Below, in pieces: positions 9,783-24,829 of a stretch of 64,000 nt of DNA. The notes under the pieces were generated by a model. It saw only the letters and a program-made list of their open reading frames with translations. It did no database searches and was not told the origin of the DNA. The translations under genes were made by a program, and so were the position numbers. The stretch is taken from positions 1-64,000 of the forward strand of contig JAHLKD010000030.1 of NCBI GenBank assembly GCA_025526935.1. The letters run 5' to 3'. This DNA comes from Cladochytrium replicatum (lineage: Eukaryota; Chytridiomycota; Chytridiomycetes; Cladochytriales; Cladochytriaceae). How positions within the stretch are numbered: position 1 is the stretch's first letter; each line of letters opens with the position of its first letter.

Positions 9783-11672
9783 ATGCCACGCACTGTCGCG
9801 ACACAGGCGCTCGCCTTCAACAAGCGATGGCTGACGACGGTAGTTGTCCTGGTCGTTATCGGAATGGTCTCCTTGGTGAATTTCTTTTCAACTCGACCCT
9901 TTGACGAAGGTTCAAACCAAACGCAACTCCAAGAACAGGCAAAGAAATGGTCGAATTCACATGAGCCGTCGCCGGCTCCGGTCCCGTCAAAAGGCTCGAC
10001 GTCGTCCTCATGGTCGTCAGATTTGCCTTCTGTTGGTCACGCGTCTGCAGGGGAGGATACCCAATCGGGAGAAGAAGAAGATGAGGATGCGAAGAGAAAG
10101 GCGATTTTGAAAGAACAGCAAGCGGCTGAGTTGGAGCTTGAGGAGGCAGAAACGTATACCGGTCCACCTTTGACCATGGAGATTGTCCACAAGAAGATGG
10201 CGAAACTATTGTGGGGGGATATTGTTGTGCACGAGGAGGAAAACGAAAAGTAATGCAGAGCTAACATTACTGTTCCATTTCTAAAATTTACTCTTCGTTA
10301 TTGGCAGAAACCTTAAGGTCCCGCTTCAACTCATGTACGAGGAGCTCTATAAGCATGCAAACACGATTCTAGATAAGACGTGGGAAGCAGGAAAGTATGG
10401 AGATGCTGGACCACACCTTCGAACATATTCGCAACTCTACACGCTGGTCTTCGACCGACCTGAGCTCCACATTCGTCTTGCACGCTCTCCTCGTTTTGCA
10501 GCAGCCGGCTATATCGTCAACCAGCTAGAACAGAAACTGTTCCCGTGGATCAAAAAAAAGTATCACTCGCTCAACGAGCTCAGGAGTACGTGGAAGGGCA
10601 AAGGAATCGTCTTGACGTCTGGAAAGTGGCACTTCCCTCTTGCGCTCCACGCGATCTTGTGTCTACGCAATGTGCTGAACGTGACGCTCCCAATCGAGGT
10701 GTTTCATTCGGGCCCTGGCGACACTGAAACGAAATTCTCAAAAGCTTTGGAAAGAATCCCCAATGTTCGTGCTGTCGACGTGAACACTATCTTTGAGGAA
10801 AGCCAAGCGGGTCTGGGTGGATGGCACGTGAAGCCATTTTCAATGCTCGCTTCGAGTTTCGAAGAGATGGTTTTCCTGGATGCGGACGTATTGTTCCTTC
10901 AGGACCCGGCGACATTATTCTCGTACAAGGGTTATAAAAATCTTGGAACGGTCTTTTTCTATGATCGGAGTATTGGGCATGGTCGATACGAGACGCACGA
11001 ATGGTTTGAGGGGTGGATGAAGGACCCGACCCCGATCGCACGACAGTCGAGGTTCTTGCAGCACAACACTATTCACGAGATGGAGAGTGGAGTTGTGGTG
11101 TTTGACAAGCACCGTGCGCTGATGCAGCTCCTGGGAGTGTGTTGGATGAACACACGTGAGCAGAGGGAAGTCGCCATGAAGAAAGTTCACGGTAAGGTTT
11201 GCAGTTGCTAATACGCGGTATCGCAACTCAAAAATCTTGTTCAGGTGACAAGGAAACGTTTTGGATGGTCGCGGAGCTGATGCGACTTCCGTACTATTGG
11301 GTACCCGGCTATGGTGGAACTATCGGGTACAAGAACAAAACAGACGGGTACATCTGCGGCGGGTTGTACCACGCAGACGAAAACGGTCGACCTCTATGGT
11401 GGAACGGCGGAGTGCTGATGAACAAGCACTACCACCGAGACGAGTACATTGAGTTCACGCACTGGGCATACGACAAAACGACGGAAGTAACATGGAAATG
11501 GGAGACGGAGCACACACCGTTCTGTCTGATGCCAAAGAACCCTGAGACAGAGATTGGTATTCTTGATATTCGAGAGCGGGATGTGACGAGCAAGTTTTTG
11601 GAGCACTACAAGTACATTCAGGATCGGGGGATGGACCGGCTTGACGAGATCATGAAACACTTTGGGTACTAG
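9783..11672 (+). CDS. Golgi GT71 (Mnn1-like) mannosyltransferase
   Basis: A type II Golgi enzyme that would add alpha-mannose to protein-linked glycans. Exons 9783-10249, 10308-11191 and 11245-11672 (introns 58 and 53 bp) give 592 residues. Residues 16-35 form a single membrane anchor after a short basic cytoplasmic tail. A Ser/Pro-rich then acidic stem follows to about residue 150. The catalytic part contains GIVLTSGKWHFPLALHAI, a sugar-nucleotide DxD motif in FLDADVLFL near residue 346, and ESGVVVFDK. These are the usual landmarks of the Mnn1/Ttp1 family (PF11051). The stop codon is followed by a T9-G15 homopolymer run. Family is secure; the exact linkage made is not known. Confidence 0.88.
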
Positions 11673-11674
11673 TA

Positions 11675-11698
11675 TTTTTTTTTGGGGGGGGGGGGGGG
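11675..11698 (+). repeat. T9-G15 homopolymer tract
   Basis: Nine T then fifteen G bases lie two bases after the glycosyltransferase stop codon, so probably in its 3' UTR. Runs of this kind are error-prone in assemblies, and the exact length should not be trusted. The rest of 11700-12481 holds nothing I can support. Confidence 0.85.
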
Positions 11699-12481
11699 AG
11701 GGTGCTTTTCCCATGGTTTTTTTGCAGTAAGATTTAAAGTGGGCATGAACTCCAACATGTGTGTGATTCACATTTCACAATCATTGGCAAGATCTGCAGG
11801 ACAACACACCACGACGGCATGTGCAGGGTGCAATAAAACAAGCCGATCAAATCGATTGGAGCGAGTCGCGTGGGAAACGAGGGCATGCACTTATGGGTGG
11901 CGGTGCAGATAGGAGCACGCGAGCGGGATAGATGGCTGTGCAGCAATCAGCCACGATTGTCGAGATAAAGAAAAAGAAATGAAAACGGATGATGAAACAG
12001 GTCGGATCGGAACGTGATGACGCAGCGACGTTGGGCAAGATTGCACTGTTCGCATGGTCCCAACGAAGACTCTTATCACAGCACTCCTGCTAGTCTACTA
12101 TCACACACGACAGGTGTCTTCATATTCCTGCCGCACGTGCAAGTTAATGCAGCGCACAGCTCACTTTGATTGTCGCAATTTTCGTTTTTCGTTGGTTTTT
12201 CGCAACTTTCACGTGCGGAATCCTGCTCCGTACATCCGCGTTGCATCATCGCCTTTGATTCGCTATCGTTTCGCGTGGGATGCGGTGGTATTGCGTGCGT
12301 CATGGCATATTTTTTGGGTTTGATTTTGAATTTGCATGCAACTTTTGTTTTGCTATCGGGTGGCATCGATCCGACGATAATAAAACGCACCGCAACGCTA
12401 TCCGATACGATGCCTTGCACGATAACGCTGCCTGCCGCTTTTTAAGCTGTCCCTGACCCCGGTTTCACATTGTTCGGAAAC

Positions 12482-13471
12482 ATGCTGCCGAAACACAACT
12501 CTTCAACCTCGCCAAGTGCCGCTGCGCTCAACGCAAAGCTCGACAAGCACCTCAAGCGGAAGCTTTCGCATTCCGCTATAGAACGACGTCGTCGCGAGCG
12601 CATCAATGATAAGATTATGGTTCTCAAGTCGCTCGTCCCCGCCTGCGCAAATCAACAGAACCTGCACAAACTATGCATACTTCAAAACACTATCGACTAC
12701 ATCGCACACCTTCACAACTTGTTGCCCGACAGGCACGCAGTCGACTATATCGCTTCAACGAATGTGCTCTCTCCCTCGCCGCCTGTATCTCCCCCAATGC
12801 CGCCCCAGAAGCGAGAGCCGGGAGAGTTGAACGAAGTTCAATTCGCCGTGCCGGAAGCATCACGCATGCAGCAGCCTTTCTCCATTTCAGCTCCGATCGA
12901 TCAGTCACGTCCTCAGCTTCCCGTTCACCTGGATCACAACGTCGCATACCACAAAAGCAACTCGGCTGTGATGCGGGCTAATCTCCCACCGTCTCCGCCG
13001 CAACATCCCCAATATCAGCTCCAACCATCACTCGCTCGCCGGCAGTCAGAGTTCTCTCCCATCACATATGTTCACACTGAGCCCACACCTCCGCAAAGGC
13101 CGGTGCAACAACACTACCAACATCAACAAAACATACCGTTCCTCCCAGCGCCAGCGACTCCTCCTCATCCTTCGCCGCCTCGCTCTACATACCCGTCTCC
13201 AGACCCTTCAATTGCACTCGACTCTGCACATTCACTGCTCATGCTTGCACGCGATCCGCATTCCTCCGCTCCCGCTATTGATGTACATCGAGAGCAACCT
13301 CGGCAGGAGCGATGTGTGCAGCAACAAAGGTCTGATCCGATGGCAACTCCAAATGGGTACGAAACGAACAGAGTCACTCTACCGTCACTGCAGACGCTCC
13401 TTTCATCGACGAGGTTGCCGCTTCCTCAACCTGTTCAACGATCGATGGCGGTTGGGTCGCTTTTATGCTGA
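12482..13471 (+). CDS. bHLH transcription factor
   Basis: Single exon, 329 residues, start ATG at 12482. Residues about 27-80 form a basic helix-loop-helix: the basic part KRKLSHSAIERRRRERIND has the His, Glu and Arg spacing that contacts E-box DNA (CANNTG). Helix 1 ends in KSLVPAC and helix 2 is LQNTIDYIAHLHNLL. The rest is Pro/Gln/Ser-rich, low-complexity sequence typical of activation regions. No leucine zipper extends helix 2. The gene is a stand-alone unit. I cannot assign it to a named fungal bHLH such as Ino4 or a SREBP; no membrane segments are present, which argues against SREBP. Confidence 0.85.
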   Translation: MLPKHNSSTSPSAAALNAKLDKHLKRKLSHSAIERRRRERINDKIMVLKSLVPACANQQNLHKLCILQNTIDYIAHLHNLLPDRHAVDYIASTNVLSPSPPVSPPMPPQKREPGELNEVQFAVPEASRMQQPFSISAPIDQSRPQLPVHLDHNVAYHKSNSAVMRANLPPSPPQHPQYQLQPSLARRQSEFSPITYVHTEPTPPQRPVQQHYQHQQNIPFLPAPATPPHPSPPRSTYPSPDPSIALDSAHSLLMLARDPHSSAPAIDVHREQPRQERCVQQQRSDPMATPNGYETNRVTLPSLQTLLSSTRLPLPQPVQRSMAVGSLLC

Positions 13472-13992
13472 GACCCTTGTGATCTGTAGATAATCAACGG
13501 GTTGTTGTTGAGGAGAATGATATTAGTTTAGACTTTCTTCGTTCAGTAGTTTTCGTTTTAGCGCAAAGAAATTTTTTTCGTTCTCGTAACACTAATACTC
13601 GCAGTACTGACATCGGTTGAATTTACCGTGTCGCTACTATCAATACAAGGAAATGCAACTTAATGACATACCTCCACCGTGCATGATAGCCAAGATGAAC
13701 GTCTAAGTGAGTTTTCCACCCTTCCTAAAAAAAATACATCCCACTTTTTCTTTTTCTCTCGTCTTCCTCCACAAATCCAAGCCACCGCTGGAATCCAAAA
13801 TCCCCGAAATCCCGGAATCTTTAGCTCTCGACGCCTCGTAAGTCCTGCTCAAAGAAAGGCGGTCGAATCTCGCAAATTATCTGACCGATCTCATTTTCTT
13901 ATTTCTTGTGTTTCGTCTTTTCTTGCCGATCCTGTTGCTGACGAATCGATAGCCCACGCAAAACGCCAGTTATCAAAAACAGAATATACGAT
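13472..13992. other. Intergenic spacer before DLD
   Basis: No coding frame with recognisable content. It must hold the promoter and leader of the dihydrolipoamide dehydrogenase gene, but I see no specific motif. Confidence 0.5.
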
Positions 13993-16653
<2,661 letters not shown>

Positions 16654-16797
16654 ATGAGGGGATGATTTTCTGATGGTTTTTTGGGTCCTTCTTTGTGTCC
16701 TGAGCTGGATGTGCTTTTCAATGCGACATCATTTTTGTGATCTTAAAAATAACGTTCTTAATATGGCTTAGTTCTATCCACCAGTGATCTATCTTCC

Positions 16798-18061
16798 ATG
16801 GCGGATTCAGACCCGCTCACGGAAGAAGAGCTCACGGCAATAAAAACGGCTTCGGCGTTCTTGGTAGACGCTCCTCCAGGAGAAATCAATGACATCTTCA
16901 GTGGTATATTAATGCAGTAATACGACGTGGCGATGGTGTTTTCTGAAACGCTGTTGTCACACAGATGTTCGTGTGTTGGTGGGAGACGATCTACTTGAGC
17001 GTGCCGTACAGCAGAACATGGTCGTGGACGCATTTGAGGAACACAATGTGTTGGGATACATTACTGCCACTGTCCCAGGCTACAATTATGAGGTAATAAC
17101 CCGAATAGTAAATCATTGGATTGAGAGCTCAATATTTTGCTTCGTAAGGTGATTGTATCAAAGTATGGACAGCTGAAAGATGGTCGCTATCTCGATCCAC
17201 GAGGGAAGATTGCATTCTATTTCGACCACATGTCTGCCCAAGTAAAGTTGTACGTTGGGAGCCGATCCTTCGCTCACAATTGGTTTGCATGAAGGCATCT
17301 GTGGAGCCTGAAGTTGTGGAAACTAATCCTGAAACTGGTCCCACCCGGTAAAACATATGACATGCCACTATTGAACACTTATTTAAAACTGTTGTTGTGT
17401 TTAAAGGACCGCCTTGGATGATGCGGCAATAGCCTATCTGAAAAAGCATTACCCTCGTGGTGCAGTTACTGTATACGACACTGGAAACGACACCTACACG
17501 ATCTGCATCGTCAGCAACCGCTTCAATCCTAACAACTACTGGTTCGATCTTTTTTGATAAAGAGGTTGAACTCAAAGTGATTAATTTAAATTCAAAGGAA
17601 TGGACGCTGGAAGTCAACCTGGACTGTGGACAGGAGTGCAAACACGGTGACCGGAACTGTTCAGATCCAAGTACACTACTTTGAGGACGGGAATGTTCAA
17701 CTCAACGCTGACGCTAAATTGGCCGCCACACCAAAGGTGATTATCGTGAAGCGCTAACCTTATATTATCAAACTAAGGAGTTACCTGCAGGCCGGATTCC
17801 CCGAAGCACAATGGGCGACGAGCGTTCTTGATGAGATCGGCAAGGCAGAGCGGGATTACCAGCTAGGACTCAACGCCTCCTTTGCCGACCTAGCTGGATC
17901 AACGTTCAAAGCACTGCGGAGAGCGTTGCCCGTTACAAAGGCTAAGATTGAGTGGTCGGCGATTTCCAACTGTAAGTTGATTGGCAATGGAGCTGACCAA
18001 CTTTTTCTCTTACAAGCATTGGTGTGTAGATAAAGTTGGGAATGAATTGCCAAAGAACTGA
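16798..18061 (+). CDS. CAP1: F-actin capping protein, alpha subunit
   Basis: Alpha subunit of the CapZ heterodimer, which caps barbed ends of actin filaments. Eight exons (16798-16903, 16965-17092, 17149-17241, 17295-17347, 17407-17541, 17598-17736, 17791-17971, 18030-18061) give 288 residues, matching the family length of about 286. Recognisable segments in order: [39 protein letters not shown], then [11 protein letters not shown] across a splice, [15 protein letters not shown], and near the end [10 protein letters not shown] followed by the amphipathic tail. Introns are 51-61 bp, all GT-AG. The gene appears intact. The beta subunit is not in the window. Confidence 0.95.
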
Positions 18062-18603
18062 TGCTATCGCTGTCAGTCATTCAATAGCCATGAGTGTTGC
18101 ATTCTGAAGTTCGAAACATATTGTACATACAACCGCTCAACCATCTTTCTAATACGCTCCATCGTTCAAGAAGATTTAATAGTCTATTCAAAAAATGTCC
18201 CAAGCCAGAAGTTTTAACTTTGATGAGGGCCACAAATAGAGAGCCGCAGATCACTTATGCACCACCGTTGAAGCAGCATCCCGAAACAGTGCAAACATTT
18301 CCATTCCTCACAGAATTCCTGGACTCCACTTTCGCTCCGGTGACTTCGCTGCTCATGTAGGAGTCAGTGTTGCAAGAATCGACTATTGAGGGGGGAACAC
18401 AATCGAGCAATATGATTCAGTCACCTTTATTGAAAATCATCTATTCCAACCTAACAGCACGTTTTGAATAGCCTTTCTAGCAATTCCAGTTCGCACACTC
18501 CCCAATTCTATCATATATATTTTCTAGCTGACACAAGTTCCCGATTTCGCCTGTCCGCCGTTTGACAGCAGGAATTCCCACACTTTTTGACTTCACGCGA
18601 AAC
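18062..18603. other. Intergenic spacer
   Basis: Contains only short non-ATG frames. A further 5' exon of the helicase downstream could lie in here, because its frame stays open for at least 14 codons above the chosen ATG. Confidence 0.4.
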
Positions 18604-21600
18604 ATGGACGTCGGCACACTCAGGAAGGAATTCGAAGAGATCGTAAAGAGATCGCGGGAGGTAGACCTTGTCGGTGACTTTGGCGGTCAGCAGCTGTTTG
18701 TCATTGAGGGTGATTCGCTCGTCGACAAATGCTTGGCCGATGAGAACTTGTCCTTCTTCGCGGATGGTGAATGCTTCGGCTTCCAATTGCTACATGCAGT
18801 GTGGATAGTGGAGAGATTTCTGTGTTCCCTATTGGAAAGAGGGTGCAACTTTCACGTAAGTTGAGTGCAGCTCTCTTATGACATCTTTGGAGTTTGACAC
18901 TTCGCAGATCGTCTTCTTTGAAAGCCACCGTCATGTCACAGAATGGACATTTCCGAAAGCCCGCCGTCTCGCTCGAGAAATCATCGCCCTTCACCTGACC
19001 AAGTTCACTGGTGTCAACCTGCGTCGGATTGCTTCGCCGGATGCCAAAGAGTGGACTGACTATCTGAGCAACGAGCAGCCGTATTTTGTCATGGCGTCGG
19101 CTCAAACCACTGCACTTCGCTCGGATTCAGCACTGGAAAGCAGCTCTGAGAATGAGGCCATGCGAGTTGGCGGAATTTCATTGAAACGTTTTATCTTGGA
19201 TTGCTTGAATCGTGGCATCAACATTGCTCTACTAAGTGACACAAAGTTCCTTGCGCAACGTGTGACCACCTTTGTCATGGAGGCCTTTCTCATTTCCATT
19301 TTGAGTGACGGCGGGGCTGTTCATCAATACATGGAGAATCACGGGACAAGAGCGGAACACGTCGCAGGTCCTCCTGATCTGAAGGATTCTGCTCGTTCGA
19401 TTTTGCTCCAAAACTGTCGTGATTATAAAAACGACTCTGGACGTGCACATCTATCCGTAATGGCGTTGTCGTGCATGATCATCGAGTCAGCTATCGAATC
19501 CGAATCTTCGCTTAAAAAGTCACTTTGCTTTGCCGCGATGATGTTGCTCCATGTTGCTGCTCTTGAGAACCTTTCATTATTTGAACGTGCATCATTGACT
19601 TTGGACGTAAGCGTTGCAGATTTGAAGCAGCTCATCCCGTTTGAACTGCTATTTTTGAGTTATTGCGGCCATGCGTACAACCTGTTGGAAATGACTTCTT
19701 GGGAAGATTTTGATTCGAGCAATTTGTGTGACTTCTGCGATGGCAGAGTGCTGTTGAACATTGGTCAGCTAATCGTGTCGAGCGAGCTACGTCAAGTCGA
19801 AGCAATCATGCTTCAAACTAACCAAATGTGGATGGCCCTCGACATGTGCACGAACGGGCTAGTTAATCAGACCTTTGAAGAGGCGTTGAAGCCATTGAAG
19901 TCATTGAAGAGGATGTCAGTCGGGCAGTCCACGACTCCATCCAATTCCATCGTCATCGATCACGCAGCTGGCGCGCTAGTCATTCGGCCTTGGAGCACTA
20001 TACTGCACCAAGAAACACATCACTGGCACGTTCTCAGGCTGCTAACCGATGATTTTAAACGAGCTTCAGTACTCCGTGGATACTGGGAGCTACGTGGAGA
20101 GCAAGCTTTTGCGCTTCATATGCATAGGCACGCCGAGTCACTGCTTGGCACGAAAACTTTTGAGAAAGTTTCGATCACTGCAAATCAAATTATAGCTCCC
20201 GTTGCTTCGAAACCTGCTGGCATAATTGGGAGCAAGAAAAAGGCGATGATTATTGCTGAACAGCTGAAGAAGTCTGACAAAGACCTCCACAACAAATCAA
20301 TTGAAAGATGGAAGGCTCTGCTGAACGAATTTTCCGCGAGCTATCCACTGGGGAACGGGCAGAAGTCGGCATTATTCGCGACGAAAAGGAGGATCGAGCT
20401 TGGGAAGTTGGTAGATCGTGTCTCAGCGGGTACCGGCGTTCACCCAGCCGTAAAGCTCGAAATTGAGTTCTATCGTTTGATGGTGCTCCTTGAAATCTTC
20501 TCGGTCATCTCGACAGGACTCAAAGATTTAGATCCGTCAGATGTCCCTCGCCTACGTGATTCAATTATTCATCTGAATTGCAAAGATGAGGTTGGTGTTA
20601 TTTCAGATATCATCGCATGTATTCAGCAAATTTGTGAAATGGGCGATCTTCTACTCCCCGCCTACGTCCCATATCTGAAAAGAGCAGTTAAGTTCATCGG
20701 TTTCAAAAGCAGCTTGATACCGGAACACATTCGCGACCGGAAAGAGAAAGCTGATCCCAGCGAGAATGCTAAAGGAAAGCGATTCAGTTTCGGAAAGTTT
20801 TCCATTCCTGATGGAAACTATCCGCCACCGCCATGTGGTGTATCGCATGTGGAATTTCAGCTCATGTTTATGGGTAGCTTGCTGAGCCGCGATGTCGATT
20901 CGAAGCCAGATCCGAGGGTGCGCGGATTCTTTCCCGATGCATGGCAAAGGAAAGTTTTGGATGTAATTGATCGCAGAGAGTCTATGTTGGTCTGCGCACC
21001 AACAAGTTCAGGGAAAACGTTCATTGCGTACTATGCTGCGGAACAGGTTTTGCGGAGTTCAGATGATCATGTGCTGGTTGGTGACTCAGATCATTCCTGG
21101 ATTGTATAAATGATACTTAGTACTCACTGTTTGCTCTTCAGGTGTACGTTGCTCCAACAAAAGCCCTTGTCAACCAAGTGATCGCTGATCTCACCGCAAG
21201 GTTCTCGAAGCAATACAAACACTCGGGGAAAACCATGGTTGGTTTATACAGTATGTTTTACGTCTAAGATCTAGAAAGCATCGCCTCACAAATGGTGCAA
21301 CAAAACAGCTCGGGACTACAAGTTTCGAGCTATGTCTTCCCAGATTCTCGTTACAGTTCCGCAAATGTTGGAAATTTTGTTGTTGAGTCCTGAACATTCA
21401 CAACAGTGGGCACCGAGGATCGACTGGATTGTCTTTGACGAGATTCATTGCATGGGTAACTGAAGCACTCACTGACCAGAATAGCCTTGTTTAATTATTT
21501 TTGTTGCGTTAAATAGGTGAAATGTCCCAGGGTCCTGTTTGGGAACATCTAATGATGATCTCAGCGAGAATACCTATTGTTGCGCTTAGCGCTACCATTG

Positions 21601-24450
21601 GCAACACGGATAAGTTCCATAAGGTGAGTATCATCAACATTGAAGTATCTCACACTTCTTATCGCGGCGAAACCAGTGGCTTTCATTGATGAAGGCACAA
21701 TCCGGCAAACCACTGCACTTGATCCAACACCACTCACGATACAACGATTTGAGAACATTCACATACACTCCAAACTTCAGAAAAGCCGTGGATAGCGAGT
21801 TCAAATCTTCTCCGTCTCCTTTTAGCCATATCCACCCTATTGCGGCCCTCTCTGTGGTTTCCTCGTCCGCTCTTGCAATGATACCACCGGATCTTTCTCT
21901 CGAGCCAATGGATTGCTTTACGCTTTTCCATGCTATAAGCTCACTTGATCCTGAGAATGATGAATTAAACCAACTGGAACCGAACTCATTCTTCAAAAAC
22001 ATAACTCCAACATCGCCACCATTTCTGCGACGTGCTGATGTCCGGCTATGGGAACGGGAGTTGATGAGAATCATGGAACAGTGGGCAAGCATTGATGGAG
22101 GTCCGAAAAATGCTGGCTCACGAATGGAGAGGCTGGTTGATCTGTTGCAGAGAGACACGAAAACCAAAATTACAACAATGGAGGCTGAATGGAAAGAGAG
22201 TGAGCTTTCACATTCTGAGCAACCGAAGAACAGAAGTAGCCCGTATGGAAGTGCATTTAATGAAAAATGCGTTTATGATCTCGTCACTGATCTCAGAAGG
22301 GAGGGAATGGCTCCAGCTCTGATGTTCATGTACGATCGGACTGGCTGCGACAAACTTGCCATTAAGCTCTTGAGCAAGCTCGAAGATGAGGAAAGAGAGT
22401 ACAAGACAACCGCCGAGTATAGAATCAAACTGGAAGATTATGAGCAGCACATGGCCGACGTTAAGAGGGCCATGGAAGCATTCGAGAAGGAACAACAGTC
22501 CAAACGGAAGGTGAAAGTGGCAAGGACGGATGAAGACGCTGGGCCATCAGTCATCCAAAGTCCGACTCTTCCTCAATTGCCGAAGCATTTGGATGGGTTC
22601 AATCCCAATCGACCCGATCCGCGATTCACTTTCGCTGACTACAGATCTTCCCAATATGAAGTTGTCCAGAAGGAAATAGACGCGATGATCTATAAGATGA
22701 AAAGGAACGCAGCGTTAAATCCTGTTGATCTTACACTTCTGAGAGCGCTTGCGCGAGGCATCGGTGTGCACCACGCGGGCAAAAACAGAAAATTCAGGCA
22801 GCTCGTTGAAATCCTGTTTCGGCAGCAATATCTGACAGTGGTGTTCGCAACCGGTACAGATAGAACTTCGTCGTGTTTTATGCGCACTGATCAATATTTC
22901 CGTCAGGAACTCTATCACTCGGGATCAATATGCCTTGCAGGACTGTCGTTCATGTAGGGGATTCAGTTTTCTTGACTGCACTCAACTATCGGCAAACGTC
23001 TGGAAGAGGTAATTCCAATGCTTACAATTTACCCATCTTCTAATGGATAATCCTGTCAGCGGGACGGCGTGGATTCGACAATTTGGGGAATGTTGTTTTC
23101 TTTGGAATCCCGTTGCAAAAAGCGCACAGGCTTATGTCGTCGTCACTCCCGGAGCTTCGTGGCGGTTTCCCACTCACAGTGAGCTTTGTTTCTCGGCTAG
23201 TTCAGCTGGTGAAGGCTTCACAAAGTGGTTGTCATGCAAGCCCTGTCCTTGAAAATTTGCTGGGAATGTCGAGTGAAGATAAATCACAGAATCTTGGAAC
23301 ACATGCCTCGCGCAATGTCCGGAGTGCTCTTTTGTGAGTGCATAGCCGCAAAGCAGCATCAAAAACTAACCGATGAATTTAAAGATATTTGCAAAGATCT
23401 GGGCTTATATCGTCAAATGAAATGCCAGTTGGCTTGTGTGGACTTGCAAACCACCTTTTCTACACAGAGCCAGCCAATATCGCTTTCGCAGCGCTTTTCA
23501 ACGCTGGTGTTTTTGTAGGTTTAGCACGGCGGTTTCGAGAGGACGAACCCAGCAGCTCTGCAAATACCTCGGTTCTCCTGGAAGTGATGGAAATCCTTGG
23601 ACATCTCTTTGATCGAATCAACTTGCCAAAATCGTTTGGAGCTTCGAGGAATTGGGTGAGGAGAACGCGCACATCGAAGATTATACTGCCACCTCTTCCT
23701 GAAGAGTGCCAGCGGATTCTCACAGAGCACAACCAACTGGTGCTCAATACTTATGTGGATTTTTGGTTAAACGAGATAGCGAGTTCTGATGGTGAACCGG
23801 AAAACGACCTTCCCCTTTCCCACATCTCAATCCCCTTATATCACTCAACCACCATTGCTCCACCGCCTTTCGTCCTCCGTTCTCCATTTGTTGCACTTTC
23901 TGGATACGCTGATGACCAGTATCGATCCATCAACGAGTTGATCCAAACATCTCGTTCGGACGTCCGGATCGATCCCGAGGCGATCCCGTCAATGTCTCCA
24001 TTCCTGGAATCTTCTTGTACTGTAAACGCATATATAGTCGATTTTTTCAGACATGGGCAGCTGCAGCCTCTCACAGAAGAGAACGGGATTCGTACGGGCG
24101 ACGTGTGGGAACGCCTCAACGATTTTTTCTTGATCCTGAAGACCATCCGATGCTCGTTACAGATTCTCATGCTGCGCGGATCGAGTAAACATGAAGATTT
24201 TGTCCCTGACGAGGATAGGAACAGTGGTGGTGCTGGCGAAGACGTGGATGGAGATTCTACACTGGTTCAAAATTCAGAGGGATCTGAGCGATTGACTGAT
24301 CGAGAAGACGACGAATCGGAGGTCGACAAGGAGATTCTTCCACCTCTGCGATCGAGACCGCAAGTGGCAGACGAGCTTTGGCATGTGTACAGCTTGTTTC
24401 TGGAACTTGAAAGGCGATTTGGGCAGAAGTTCAAAGCAGTTTGGGCCTGA
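18604..24450 (+). CDS. DDX60/Ski2-like DExH-box RNA helicase
   Basis: Nine exons: 18604-18855, 18908-21076, 21142-21250, 21309-21455, 21517-21623, 21677-22853, 22907-23008, 23060-23333, 23385-24450. They sum to 1,800 residues in one open frame, close to animal DDX60. The N-terminal half has GDFGGQQLFVIEGDSL, seen in this family. Helicase motifs: CAPTSSGKT (Walker A, near residue 780), APTKALVNQ, the DExH box FDEIHCMG (about 886), ALSATIGN, GVHHAGKNRKFRQLVE, ATGTLSLGINMP and YRQTSGRAGRRGFD (motif VI, about 1350). DDX60 in mammals is an interferon-induced factor in RNA sensing; its fungal relatives have no established role. Relation to Ski2 suggests RNA surveillance. All nine junctions keep frame, so I expect it to be active. 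Confidence 0.92.
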
Positions 24451-24829
24451 TTATCCATTCAATGGATGATGTTAATAAACGGCCATGCAATATGAACTCT
24501 TTCTATCTGTTTGTTTAATTGGCCAGGATGTGTGATTTCTTTGTGCTTGGTAATCTCATGTCCTGGTCAACTCAGAGATGAACTATATTTGACCATAAGA
24601 CAGAGCATAGAATGAACTACTGCTTTTCCAATCAATTAAAGTAACAATAATCCCACAGAGATCAAGCCAACCGGGTTCTGAGAATTAAAAAACACTGGTG
24701 AGACAGATTCTGGTATCCTTTTCTCTCAATCATCACTTGCCTTTGGTCTGTCGAATCCCACTCCCTCTGAAAGAAGGTATTTCGGCTTTGTTAAGAAGCC
24801 TTATGTCATATCGTTCGATCATAGCAAGT

